From: JAGOME01 sp039812375
GTDB lineage: Bacteria > Actinomycetota > Actinomycetes > Actinomycetales > Dermatophilaceae
Direction: 5' to 3'
DNA: 23,073 nt
Assembly: GCA_039812375.1 (NCBI GenBank)
Contig: JBDIAO010000045.1
Location: 1 to 23,073 of the forward strand
Shown: one piece after another, positions 1 through 7,548 of the stretch
How the letters are laid out: each line of letters opens with the position of its first letter
Numbering within the stretch: the first letter of the stretch is position 1
Position numbers and translations under genes: made by a program
Notes under the pieces: generated by a model
The model's database searches: none
Seen by the model: only the letters and a program-made list of their open reading frames with translations
What the model was told of the DNA's origin: nothing

Positions 1-85
1 CATCTCCTTGACCGCGGGTCGAACCCTGACGCCAACACACCCCCCGACGGCGCTACCGGATACCCACGCACCTGCTACCACTTCG

Positions 86-451
86 TTACACACGCGCTAC
101 CGAAAGTGTCGACTTAACAGCGTAACACGTAGTGCAGATGCGACTGCCATCGGATCCCCAACGGTTGAGCCGGACCTGTCGCCCGCAGTCCGAGCACTTC
201 GCCGGTACGACGAGTTCAGGGTACGAATCCGCGAGGGCGTTGAGCAGATGGAGGCGACTCGCCGGACCGTCTGAGCGTCCCGAGACCAGCGCATCGGGGT
301 TGCACTCGCAGTACTGGAGGAGCGTGGTCTGAGCCTTCGGGTACAGGTTCAGGGCTGTGATGACCTCGGCCACGGTGCCTCGAACGCCGGGCTCTCCAAG
401 CAGCTCACTGACCGCGTTGACCAACCGGGGATCAGTGGGCCAAGCGGGCAC
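86..451 (-). CDS. small zinc-ribbon protein of the integrase operon
   Basis: 121 codons with a GTG start that follows the stop of the upstream HTH gene by one base, so translation is probably coupled. The C-terminal third has two Cys pairs, C86-x2-C89 (CSDCGR) and C106-x2-C109 (CTTCY), 16 residues apart, the pattern of a treble-clef or zinc-ribbon fold. The N-terminal 80 residues are predicted helical, with two more cysteines (C48, C50). From memory, larger actinobacterial proteins with repeated CxxCGR...CxxCY units occur beside tyrosine recombinases; this looks like a single-unit version. The zinc site suggests nucleic-acid or protein binding, but function is unknown. It is the last gene of the integrase operon. 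Its base composition is less GC-rich than the core genes further right. Confidence 0.75.
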   Translation of the reverse strand: MPAWPTDPRLVNAVSELLGEPGVRGTVAEVITALNLYPKAQTTLLQYCECNPDALVSGRSDGPASRLHLLNALADSYPELVVPAKCSDCGRQVRLNRWGSDGSRICTTCYAVKSTLSVARV

Positions 452-452
452 C

Positions 453-776
453 TCAGAGTCCCTTGGGCCGCCGAATAGTCGTCCGCCGAACGGGAGGTTT
501 CTCTTGAGCCGCCGTCGTGCCGGTCTTGGCGACCTCGCGGTTAACCACCGAGATGCTGATCAGGTCTCCGGGCCGACACGTCAGGATGTCGCACAGAGCA
601 GCGAGGGTGTCCATGGAGAGTCGTTGCGGTGGCTGCGTCACCAATCGATACACCTGCTCGCGGGAGAGGTGGATTCCCCGCTCCTCGAGCAGCGGCATCA
701 GGTCGCTCGTTTGGAACATGCCCTGCGCCGCCATGAGTTGGCGCAGGTGCCAGTCGTAGCCCATCTTGCGGATCAC
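453..776 (-). CDS. small Xre/Cro-type HTH regulator coupled to the integrase
   Basis: 107 codons. I chose GTG at 776 because it overlaps the integrase stop as GTGA and has a strong GGGAGG Shine-Dalgarno 7 nt upstream; ATGs at 791 and 764 are alternatives. Residues about 7-72 look like a Cro/C1-type helix-turn-helix of the compact HTH_26 kind: a first helix DWHLRQLMAAQG, a recognition region LSREQVYRLVTQ, then MDTLAALCDILTCRPGDLI. The last 35 residues are basic and probably disordered. Family members bind operator DNA. The likely target here is the palindromic DNA in front of the integrase, or the protein may act as a recombination directionality or accessory factor; both are inference. It lies between the integrase and the zinc-ribbon gene. 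Confidence 0.8.
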   Translation of the reverse strand: MIRKMGYDWHLRQLMAAQGMFQTSDLMPLLEERGIHLSREQVYRLVTQPPQRLSMDTLAALCDILTCRPGDLISISVVNREVAKTGTTAAQEKPPVRRTTIRRPKGL

Positions 777-1861
777 GATTGATCCTCCCATCGGTGTCGG
801 TCGCGGTCGAGGACGCGCTGGAGGAGGCGATGCCGGTAGTCGTCCGAGACGCCGGCATATACCGCTGTGGTGGAGGCGTATTGGTGCCCTACCTGGTCCT
901 GAACGAACCGTTCTGGGTAGTCGAACTCGATCAGGTGGGTCACGTAGGAGTGGCGGAGCGAGTGCAGGTCGAGTTCTCGCGGTAGGCCCGCTTCCTGCCG
1001 GGCATCGTTGAACGCCCGGTTGATCGACCTCAGTGACAGACGCCCGGCGCGCTCGGAAAGGAACAACGCGGGGTGACCAGCCTGACCAAAAGCGGGCCGT
1101 AGATCCTCGATCCACTGCTGCAGTGGGTCAACAACCCAGTCCATCTCCGGCACCAGCAAGACCGATCGCCGTTTGGGCGGACCGCCACGTGAGCTTTTTC
1201 CCCACCGAACGAACAGGCACCCCGCGTTGCCGTAGTCCGGGACCTTGGGATTGCCGTGAAGGTCGGCGATGTCCAGCCCCCACAGCTCACGGCGCCGCAG
1301 CCCGAATGCGTAGACGACTTTGAGCACGATGGCATCACGTTGGGCCGCAATCGCGCCCTTCCGGCCTCGAGTACGGATGCTCTCGACGAGACCGTCAGCG
1401 GCATCGAATAGTGCTTGGACCTCGTCGTAAGTCAGGGGGCGGCGCCCAGGATCACCTTCGTAGGGCGTGGTGTGGTGGTAGCTGTTCCATTCAGTGACGA
1501 TCTGGATCGGCGCAGACCCGAACTGCTCCGTGCACTTGCTGATCCACTCGTAGTCGGAGCTGGTGAGGTACTCGAGGAAGATCCTCAAGGCCGCCTGGTA
1601 GCCGCGGATCGTTGTCGGTCGTGCCCCGGCGAGACTGGTCACGAAGGCTTCGAACTCGGCGGGCGTCCACTGCCATGGGTACTGGTTCGAGTACTCGGCG
1701 AACCGCCTCACCACGGCCAGCCTCCCCTCGATCGTCGAAGCCTTCAGCTGCCGCGACCGCTGCTGGGCTACCCAGCCGTCCTGCATAGCCGCGAAGGTGA
1801 TCCGCTCAGGGTCTGAGGCCGTGGTAGCGCCCTGGAAGCGCCCAGCAACGACGTTTGTCAC
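773..1861 (-). CDS. tyrosine recombinase / phage-type integrase
   Basis: 362 codons, GTG start. It has an N-terminal SAM-like core-binding domain (about residues 20-125) and a C-terminal catalytic domain (about 140-350). The catalytic set is complete: R189 in GLRRREL, a lysine in the beta-hairpin (K222 or K230), H300-x-x-R303 in HSLRHS, H326 in VGHQ and the nucleophile Y335 in TTAVY. Length fits XerC/D-like and small phage integrases. It would cut and rejoin DNA through a 3'-phosphotyrosine link. A TAGGAT -10 element ends exactly 6 nt before the GTG, so the mRNA is probably leaderless. It is the first gene of a coupled trio with the HTH and zinc-ribbon genes. No duplicated tRNA end or clear att pair is visible, so the size of any mobile unit is unknown. 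Confidence 0.93.
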   Translation of the reverse strand: MTNVVAGRFQGATTASDPERITFAAMQDGWVAQQRSRQLKASTIEGRLAVVRRFAEYSNQYPWQWTPAEFEAFVTSLAGARPTTIRGYQAALRIFLEYLTSSDYEWISKCTEQFGSAPIQIVTEWNSYHHTTPYEGDPGRRPLTYDEVQALFDAADGLVESIRTRGRKGAIAAQRDAIVLKVVYAFGLRRRELWGLDIADLHGNPKVPDYGNAGCLFVRWGKSSRGGPPKRRSVLLVPEMDWVVDPLQQWIEDLRPAFGQAGHPALFLSERAGRLSLRSINRAFNDARQEAGLPRELDLHSLRHSYVTHLIEFDYPERFVQDQVGHQYASTTAVYAGVSDDYRHRLLQRVLDRDRHRWEDQS

Positions 1862-1891
1862 CGTTGCATCCTATACAACATTGATGCATCG
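1862..1891 (-). promoter_or_regulatory. leaderless integrase promoter with palindromic operator-like DNA
   Basis: Read on the minus strand, TAGGAT (1873-1868) fits TANNNT and lies 6 nt before the GTG start, so transcription should begin at the start codon. The palindrome GATGCATC (1883-1890) and a second GATGCA (1870-1865) are direct copies 20 bp apart, about two helical turns, and TGCATC/GATGCA also forms an inverted pair around the -10. This is a good candidate operator for the HTH protein of the same operon. The -35 is poor (TCGTCA-like). Confidence 0.55.
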
Positions 1892-1940
1892 TGACGATCC
1901 TCTAGCTCCGCTGCGGTAAGACGGTCCCCCTGCCTGTCGA

Positions 1941-3137
1941 TCAGGCCGACTGGTTCTCCTCGCTCGGATGCGTCATCTGGTGGAGCCAGAGGCCGAGCCA
2001 CAGGGTGCCTTCGACGGCCCCGAGGAGTTGATCAAGTTGTGCACGATCTGCGGGGTCCGTGCTGTCCGCGTGCTTCAGGCGTTGCAACTTCTTACGAGCT
2101 GCAACGACTACAGAGGCGAGCACCTCGTGCAGGATCGATGGCCCAGTCCCGTCGTCTGAACCCAACGGCTGGCGAGCCACGCTGCCGCCGCCATACACGA
2201 AGTACAGCGTCGATCCTCGTATCGTGGGTCGACGCTCACCGGTGGACACCGTCCGGTAGGTGAGTTCAGCAGTGTCTGGCATCTCCCGATCAATCCACTT
2301 GAGCACGTCGCTTTCCGCGGCTGCCTCGCGCAAGACTCGATCGATTAGCTCGACCAGCGAGCTCGCGGCCTGAGATACCCCATCGGCCGAGTACTTCAAC
2401 GCGTCTCGGGCGCCCGTCAACTTGCGGACAAGGGGCTCGTTCACCCGAATGAGATGAGCCATGGCAGATGTCGTCACGCTGGCACGCACCTGGTCAGCGA
2501 ACTGTTCAAGGCCTAGGAAGTCGTCCTCGCAGGTTGGAACGGTTTCCATCGGCAGCTTGGGCCACACCTTCTCGCCGAGCATGGCATCAAACTGGTGCAT
2601 GAGTTGTCCGAAGTTAACGCCAATGAGGTTGGCAGCCTGAATTTGCGCTAACTGTTCTGCTGTCATGACCTCGAGGCCGTCCTCGAATGCCGCGACGAAG
2701 GGCATGGCTGCTCGCACTCCACGTCGGACGGCAAGCGCCACGAGAGCAGCGTCCTCCCTGAGTGCTCGCTGGAGGCGGTCATATTCTGCCGCACCCACGA
2801 GGCGGCGGGCGAAGGCTTGGTATCCGACATTACGCACCTTGCGCACCCACGCGTCGACTGCGACGTGAGTCTCTTCCTGCGCGAACGTTTCGATGCCGTT
2901 CACCACAGCGTCCACGTCGGGGTCGAGCTCTTTGAACGTCCCCTCGAGTCGCTCTTGCCAAGGCCGCGAATCCTGATCGTTCATCAACACAGAGCAGACG
3001 GTGACGACAACGTCCGCGACCTGAAGCACCACCGGTTCGATCCTGAGCGCCGACAGCACGCGAGGGTCCAGTTCACGGGCACGCCTCGCAAACCTCGACC
3101 TGTGCGGCTCGAGGGTCAACTGCTGCTCAGTAGTCAA
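1941..3137 (-). CDS. uncharacterised accessory protein (398 aa)
   Basis: 398 codons, probable TTG start preceded by AAGGGAG 4 nt upstream; the next in-frame Met is residue 52, too late to be likely. I do not recognise the family. The protein looks soluble: mostly helical and rich in Ala, Leu, Arg and Glu, with a hydrophobic stretch at about 36-52 that is too short and too mixed for a safe membrane call. A helix of the form SSLVELIDRVLREAA lies near residue 265, followed by a beta-rich stretch around TLYFVYGGG and a helical tail with WLGLWLHQM. No catalytic motif, zinc cluster or signal peptide is evident. It sits alone between the integrase operon and the nrdJ terminator, less GC-rich than nrdJ, and looks like island cargo. 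A defence or regulatory role is possible but nothing in the sequence proves it. Confidence 0.75.
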   Translation of the reverse strand: MTTEQQLTLEPHRSRFARRARELDPRVLSALRIEPVVLQVADVVVTVCSVLMNDQDSRPWQERLEGTFKELDPDVDAVVNGIETFAQEETHVAVDAWVRKVRNVGYQAFARRLVGAAEYDRLQRALREDAALVALAVRRGVRAAMPFVAAFEDGLEVMTAEQLAQIQAANLIGVNFGQLMHQFDAMLGEKVWPKLPMETVPTCEDDFLGLEQFADQVRASVTTSAMAHLIRVNEPLVRKLTGARDALKYSADGVSQAASSLVELIDRVLREAAAESDVLKWIDREMPDTAELTYRTVSTGERRPTIRGSTLYFVYGGGSVARQPLGSDDGTGPSILHEVLASVVVAARKKLQRLKHADSTDPADRAQLDQLLGAVEGTLWLGLWLHQMTHPSEENQSA

Positions 3138-3160
3138 CTATCTCCCTTCCTTCGGCGGTG

Positions 3161-3196
3161 CGTGGTTGGGCCGGTCCGGCGGCCGGCCCAACCACG
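3161..3196 (-). terminator. strong stem-loop after nrdJ
   Basis: A perfect 14-bp inverted repeat (3161-3174 with 3183-3196) encloses an 8-base loop. It starts 26 bases past the nrdJ stop. There is no T-run on the minus strand, which is common for actinobacterial terminators. It also lies 24 bases before the start of the 398-codon gene, so it could separate that gene from nrdJ read-through. Confidence 0.75.
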
Positions 3197-3222
3197 TTGC
3201 ATCTGTTGAATATGGCTCGCTT

Positions 3223-6135
3223 TCAGCTGCAGCCGGAGGTGGAACCGCAGCCCTCGCACACATAGCAGCTACCGGCTGGGCGCATCTTCGTCCCGCAGGT
3301 CAGGCACATCGGCGCATCTGCGGCCTTAGCGTCACCGAACTTGGCGAGCAGGTCGGCTGAGGAGTGGATCTCGGCGGAGACCTCACGGGCCGAAGCGGCT
3401 CCGGCACCCGAGTGCACCCTGCTCGCGTCGAACTCAGCCCCTGCGGCAGGTGTCGGCCGCGGCTCGGCGGTCTTCTTCGGGGCCGAGGCTCCGATGCCCT
3501 GGGCGAAAGACTCCAGCTCCTCCTCGATGTCCTCATCGGAGGCCTCGACAGTCGGGGCGTAGGAGCCGGTCTCGAGCTGACGGGCCCGCTCGCTCGCGGT
3601 GTGAATGCCCATGAATGAGCGGGTCTCGAAGTCGAGGTAGTCCAGCGCCAGGCGCCGGAAGACGTAGTCCATCAACGACTGGGCCATCCGCACGTCCGGG
3701 TCGTCGGTCATCCCGGCCGGTTCGAAGCGCATGTTGGTGAACTTCTCAACGAAGGTCTCGAGCGGCACACCGTACTGCAGCGCCACCGAGGTGACGATCG
3801 AGAACGCGTCCATGACACCGGCCAGGGTCGAGCCCTGCTTGCCGAACTTGAGGAAGACCTCACCCAGGCGACCGTCGTCGTACGTACCGGCGGTCAGGTA
3901 GCCCTCGGCGCCGCCGACGGTGAACGATGTCGTCTGGGAGATGCGACGCTTGGGCAACCGCTCACGCGTCGGGCGGTAGACGACCGTTTCGGCCGCCGGG
4001 GACGGAGCCTCCTTGGCCCGCGACCCGGCGTCGGACAGCGGCTGGCCCACCTTGCAGTTGTCCCGGTAGACCGCCAGCGCCTTCAGGCCAAGCTTCCAGC
4101 CCTGGACGTAGACATCCTCGATCTCCTTGACGGTGGCGCTCTCCGGCAGATTGACCGTCTTGGAGATCGCTCCGGACAGGAACGGCTGCACCGAGGCCAT
4201 CATCCGCACATGGCCCATAGGGGAGATCGCCCGGACGCCCATCGCGGTGTCGAACACTTCGTAGTGTTCGGGCTTGAGACCTGGTGCGTCGAGGACGTGC
4301 CCCTTGTCGGCGATGTACTCGACAATCGCCTCGATGGTTTCCTGCGGGTAGCCGAGCTTGCGCAGCGCCCGCGGGATGGTCAGATTGACGATCTGCATCG
4401 ACCCGCCGCCGACGAGCTTCTTGAACTTCACCAGGGAGAAGTCCGGCTCGATGCCGGTGGTGTCGCAGTCCATCATGAAACCGATGGTGCCGGTGGGTGC
4501 GAGCACGCTGGCCTGGGCGTTGCGGTAGCCGTTCTTCTCACCAAGCTTGACGCCCTCGTCCCACGCCTTGGTCGCGACCCGGTGGATGTCCTTGTCCATG
4601 ACTCCCACGGTGCGGATCGCGTCGTTGGCAGCAGCGTGCTTGCGCATGACCCGCTTGTGGGCGTCGGTGTTGCGCGAGTACCCGGCATACGGACCAACGA
4701 CCCCGGCCAGTTCGGCGGAACGCTTGTAGGCAGCCCCGGTGAGCAGCGACGTGATCGATGCAGCGATCGCACGCCCACCCTCGGAGTCGTAGCCGTGCCC
4801 GGTGGCCATGAGCAGTGCGCCGAGGTTCGCGTAGCCGATGCCCAGCTGCCGGTAGTCACGGGTAGTGATCCCGATCGACTCGGTCGGGAAGTCGGCGAAG
4901 CAGATCGAGATGTCCATCGCCGTGATGACGAGCTCGACGACCTTCTCGAAGGTGACGGCATCGAACGTGTCATCCTCGCGCAGGAACTTCAGCAGATTGA
5001 GTGAGGCGAGGTTGCACGAGGAGTTGTCCAGCGACATGTACTCCGAGCACGGGTTCGACGCCGTGATCCGTCCGGTCTCGGGGTTGGTGTGCCAGTCGTT
5101 GATCGTGTCGTCGTACTGGATGCCGGGGTCGGCGCACTCCCAGGCGGCGGTGGCGATTTTGCGCATGAGCGCACGGGCATCAACCTGCTCAATGACCTCG
5201 CCGGTCTTGCGGGCACGCAGCCCGAAGGGTGCGCCATCCTCGACGGCGCGCATGAACTCGTCACTGACTCGCACCGAGTTGTTCGCGTTCTGGTACTGGA
5301 CTGAGACGATGTCCTTGCCGCCGAGGTCCATGTCGAACCCGGCGTCGCGCAGGGCGCGGATCTTGTCCTCCTCGCGCGCCTTGGTCTCGATGAACTCCTC
5401 AATGTCGGGGTGATCGACATCAAGGACGACCATCTTGGCCGCCCGGCGGGTTGCGCCCCCGGACTTGATCGTCCCCGCGGAGGCGTCGGCGCCTCGCATG
5501 AAGGACACCGGTCCGGAGGCGGTGCCGCCCGAGGAGAGCAACTCTTTGGAGGAGCGGATGCGCGAGAGGTTCAAGCCCGCACCCGAACCACCCTTGAAGA
5601 TGAAGCCCTCCTCCTTGTACCAGTTCAGGATCGAGTCCATCGAGTCGTCGACCGAGAGAATGAAGCAGGCCGAGACCTGCTGGGGGCTCTTGGTGCCGAC
5701 GTTGAACCACACAGGCGAGTTGAAGCTGAACACCTGGTGCAGCAAGGCGTGAGTCAGCTCGTGCTCGAAGATCTCCGCGTCCTCGTCGGTCGCGAAATAG
5801 CCATGCTCCTTGCCGGCCCGCACATAGGTGAGGACCACCCGATCGATGAGCTGCTTGAGCCCACGCTCCCGCTCGGAGGTACCGAGCGCGCCGCGGAAGT
5901 ACTTCGTCGTCACGATCGTCGAGGCATTGACGCTCCAGAAGTCAGGAAACTCCACTCCCCGCTGCTCGAAAATCGTCTCTCCGGTCCGCCAGTTCTGCTG
6001 GACGACGTCCCGCAGCTCCCAGGTCACTTCGTCATAGGGGTGCACTCCGGGGGTGGTGTGGATGCGCTCGACGCTCACCCCCTTGCCCCTGCCGTTCCTG
6101 CGGGCACCTGCACGTGCACCGGCGGTCTCCGTCAT
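3223..6135 (-). CDS. nrdJ: adenosylcobalamin-dependent (class II) ribonucleoside-diphosphate reductase
   Basis: 970 codons, ATG start with GAGAGGA 8 nt upstream; length is normal for actinobacterial NrdJ. It reduces ribonucleotides to deoxyribonucleotides in the cytoplasm, using coenzyme B12 to generate the thiyl radical, and so needs no oxygen. Visible residues are C157 (SACFIL) and C374 (NSSCNL) as the reducible pair, and C363 and E365 within NPCSE as radical and acid/base residues; the 11-residue gap C363-C374 matches the Thermotoga enzyme. The glycine-rich GGSGAGLNLS lies at about 182-191. The tail (944-969) carries CLTC and CYVCEGC cysteines, a zinc ribbon plus the shuttle thiols that pass electrons from thioredoxin. 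No intein is present. It follows nrdR by 54 nt and should share the NrdR-controlled promoter. Confidence 0.97.
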   Translation of the reverse strand: MTETAGARAGARRNGRGKGVSVERIHTTPGVHPYDEVTWELRDVVQQNWRTGETIFEQRGVEFPDFWSVNASTIVTTKYFRGALGTSERERGLKQLIDRVVLTYVRAGKEHGYFATDEDAEIFEHELTHALLHQVFSFNSPVWFNVGTKSPQQVSACFILSVDDSMDSILNWYKEEGFIFKGGSGAGLNLSRIRSSKELLSSGGTASGPVSFMRGADASAGTIKSGGATRRAAKMVVLDVDHPDIEEFIETKAREEDKIRALRDAGFDMDLGGKDIVSVQYQNANNSVRVSDEFMRAVEDGAPFGLRARKTGEVIEQVDARALMRKIATAAWECADPGIQYDDTINDWHTNPETGRITASNPCSEYMSLDNSSCNLASLNLLKFLREDDTFDAVTFEKVVELVITAMDISICFADFPTESIGITTRDYRQLGIGYANLGALLMATGHGYDSEGGRAIAASITSLLTGAAYKRSAELAGVVGPYAGYSRNTDAHKRVMRKHAAANDAIRTVGVMDKDIHRVATKAWDEGVKLGEKNGYRNAQASVLAPTGTIGFMMDCDTTGIEPDFSLVKFKKLVGGGSMQIVNLTIPRALRKLGYPQETIEAIVEYIADKGHVLDAPGLKPEHYEVFDTAMGVRAISPMGHVRMMASVQPFLSGAISKTVNLPESATVKEIEDVYVQGWKLGLKALAVYRDNCKVGQPLSDAGSRAKEAPSPAAETVVYRPTRERLPKRRISQTTSFTVGGAEGYLTAGTYDDGRLGEVFLKFGKQGSTLAGVMDAFSIVTSVALQYGVPLETFVEKFTNMRFEPAGMTDDPDVRMAQSLMDYVFRRLALDYLDFETRSFMGIHTASERARQLETGSYAPTVEASDEDIEEELESFAQGIGASAPKKTAEPRPTPAAGAEFDASRVHSGAGAASAREVSAEIHSSADLLAKFGDAKAADAPMCLTCGTKMRPAGSCYVCEGCGSTSGCS

Positions 6136-6189
6136 GGTCTGGTCCTCTCTCCCCGGCGTATGGCCGGGCCTATCTCGTGTGGTTCGTGT

Positions 6190-6696
6190 TCAGTTGCGGG
6201 GCGCTCGAAGGTGGTCCTGTCGGGGCGGGCCCGACTCAGGACCACTCGACGCTCGTTCGGCTCGCAGCAGCGTGATGGCATCCTGGAAGTCCTCGAGGGA
6301 CTCGAACGCCTGGTAGACGCTCGCGAACCGCAGGTAGGCGACCTCGTCGAGTTCCCGCAGCGGTTCGAGGACGGCCAATCCGACCTCATGGGCGTCGACC
6401 TCAGCGCTGCCCTGTGCCCGGACCGACTCCTCGACCCGATGGGCCAGCAGCGCCAGCTGGTCCTCGGTGACCGGACGCCCCTGGCAGGCCTTGCGGACCC
6501 CTGAGAGGACCTTCGCCCGGCTGAACGGCTCGGTCGCTCCGGAGCGCTTGAGGACTGACAAGGCTGCCGACTCGATCGTGGTGAAGCGCTTTCCACACTG
6601 CGGGCACTGCCGGCGCCGTCGGATCGAGATGCCGTCGTCGGTGACCCGGGAGTCCATGACACGACTGTCGGTATGCCGGCAGAACGGGCAGTGCAT
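6190..6696 (-). CDS. nrdR: transcriptional repressor NrdR
   Basis: 168 codons starting at the ATG that gives the family's standard MHCPFC N-terminus; GGGGTGAG stands 6-7 nt upstream, while a GTG four codons earlier lacks space for a Shine-Dalgarno. Residues 3-34 form the zinc ribbon (C3, C6, C31, C34) that binds DNA with an Arg-rich stretch (ISIRRRRQCPQC). Residues about 49-139 form the ATP-cone, which senses ATP/dATP and controls oligomeric state. The last 30 residues are a loose tail. NrdR represses ribonucleotide reductase genes when dATP is high. Here it precedes nrdJ in one operon and two NrdR boxes cover the promoter, so it should control itself and nrdJ. Confidence 0.97.
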   Translation of the reverse strand: MHCPFCRHTDSRVMDSRVTDDGISIRRRRQCPQCGKRFTTIESAALSVLKRSGATEPFSRAKVLSGVRKACQGRPVTEDQLALLAHRVEESVRAQGSAEVDAHEVGLAVLEPLRELDEVAYLRFASVYQAFESLEDFQDAITLLRAERASSGPESGPPRQDHLRAPRN

Positions 6697-6811
6697 GGCG
6701 GCTCTCACCCCTTGGGGACGGTGTGTGACTCGGGACCGATGCCGGCCCCGACTGTGGATGGTGTCGTGGATCGTGCTGTTGACAACCTGTGGGTAATCCG
6801 ATGGAGCTGTG

Positions 6812-6856
6812 CACTATATGTGGACGAACTACATTGATGTAACCACTAGATGTGGT
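6812..6856 (-). promoter_or_regulatory. tandem NrdR boxes over the nrdRJ promoter
   Basis: Two near-identical boxes, CACTATATGTG (6812-6822) and CACTAGATGTG (6844-6854, with flanks giving the palindrome ACCACTAGATGTGGT), are exactly 32 bp apart, about three helical turns, which is the classic paired arrangement. On the minus strand box 1 contains a -10 TATAGT (6818-6813). A weak -35 TTACAT (6842-6837) lies 18 bp upstream, touching box 2. Binding would block RNA polymerase directly. The predicted leader to the nrdR ATG is about 110 nt. Confidence 0.85.
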
Positions 6857-6915
6857 GGACATCATGCGCCTCGGCGACCGGAAGCGCAAGCCCTAGCCCA
6901 TTCCCGCGACGCGGC

Positions 6916-7416
6916 TCAGGATCCAGGAACCACCAGCCTCTGACCCGCGCTCACCTGCGTCGTGCTGAGGTTGTTGGCGATCTGGACGGTCGCCACCGCG
7001 TCTGCGACCGACAGAGTCGGCAGCTCCCGGGCAGCGATCTGGGAAAGGGTCTCGCCGGCGTGCACGGTGATCCACGGGCCGGCCGTCGGGATCGTCGCCG
7101 GTGCCTGCGGCGCCGACAGGCCGAAACCGATGAGCAACGCAGCCGTCACCCCGAGCAGCAATAGAACGAGGCGGCCACGACGGGTCAGGACCAGTCGGTC
7201 GAGGCCCTGCGGATCCGGGGTGCGCTCCGGGACGAGCCGCAGGTGTCGAGCTCGGGCAGAGCGTAGGCCACCGACCCTCGAACGGGGAGCCGGTTCGGCC
7301 CCCCTCCAGGGTCCGCTCCCCGTCCAAGGCTCTGTCCAGGGCTCTGTCCAGGGCTCTGTCCACGGCTCCGCCAAAGGCCTCATTCCCGTGGCTGCGATCG
7401 CGCTGCTCACGCTCAT
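6916..7416 (-). CDS. LysM-domain membrane protein beside lexA (Rv2719c/DivS-position SOS gene)
   Basis: 166 codons; ATG at 7416 has AGGAG 8 nt upstream, while a longer reading to 7590 would run through the SOS box and promoter. From the N-terminus: a short cytoplasmic part with four exact EPWT repeats (residues 17-32), a basic Arg-rich stretch, one membrane helix (about 86-107, LVLLLLGVTAALLIGFGL), and a LysM peptidoglycan-binding domain at about 117-166 (TVHAGETLSQIAARE ... LVVPGS). The orientation fits type II, with LysM in the wall. In M. tuberculosis the gene at this position (Rv2719c), and DivS in Corynebacterium, are LexA-controlled division inhibitors induced by DNA damage. Shared position and the SOS box support the same role here, though direct homology beyond LysM/TM is not shown. 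Confidence 0.88.
   Translation of the reverse strand: MSVSSAIAATGMRPLAEPWTEPWTEPWTEPWTGSGPWRGAEPAPRSRVGGLRSARARHLRLVPERTPDPQGLDRLVLTRRGRLVLLLLGVTAALLIGFGLSAPQAPATIPTAGPWITVHAGETLSQIAARELPTLSVADAVATVQIANNLSTTQVSAGQRLVVPGS
7323..7370. repeat. 12-bp tandem repeat, 4 copies, in the LysM gene
   Basis: Four 12-bp units of the form TCCAGGGCTCTG (7323-7334, 7335-7346, 7347-7358, 7359-7370). The middle two are identical and the outer ones differ by one to two bases. In frame they encode EPWT four times. Copy number can change without breaking the frame. Confidence 0.9.
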
Positions 7417-7439
7417 GATCGACTCCTCTCGCTCTCGCC

Positions 7440-7456
7440 ATCGTATGAACGTTCGA
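7440..7456 (-). promoter_or_regulatory. LexA (SOS) box and -10 of the LysM gene
   Basis: TCGTATGAACGTTCGA (7441-7456) matches the actinobacterial TCGAAC-N4-GTTCGA box at 10 of 12 positions. Read on the minus strand it overlaps a -10 TACGAT (7445-7440), with ATGAAA 18 bp upstream as a possible -35. The start codon is 24 nt further on. LexA bound here would shut off the LysM gene until DNA damage. Confidence 0.75.
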
Positions 7457-7506
7457 TTCTGCCTTTCATGTTTAGCACAGGTGTTCGAGCATCGACAAGA
7501 CACGCG

Positions 7507-7548
7507 TCGAACATATGTTTGGCATCGGTGTTTCCCGCTACGTACACT
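7507..7548 (+). promoter_or_regulatory. lexA promoter with autoregulatory SOS box
   Basis: TCGAACATATGTTTGG (7507-7522) matches the SOS box at 10 of 12 positions. It overlaps a -35 TTGGCA (7519-7524), which is 18 bp from a -10 TACACT (7543-7548). The transcript would start near 7555, leaving a leader of about 130 nt before lexA. A weaker third box-like site, TAGCACAGGTGTTCGA, lies at 7473-7488 between the two strong boxes. Confidence 0.8.

Noticed and set aside
1..85. A tRNA T-arm-like GGGTTCGACCC on the minus strand (about 16-26) that could mark an integration site.
   Set aside because: The flanks do not pair to a 5-bp T stem and no cloverleaf can be built; nothing else is recognised in this stretch.
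1862..3203. Matching CGTTGCATC at 1862-1870 and 3195-3203 as att repeats flanking the 398-codon gene.
   Set aside because: Only 9 bp match, one copy overlaps the integrase promoter, and chance or shared operator is as likely. An empty-site comparison would decide.
3223..6135. Intein in nrdJ, common in this family.
   Set aside because: Length (970) and uninterrupted motifs leave no room for one.
6136..6189. Cobalamin riboswitch before nrdJ.
   Set aside because: The gap is 54 nt and holds a normal Shine-Dalgarno; no B12 box seen there or in the nrdR leader.
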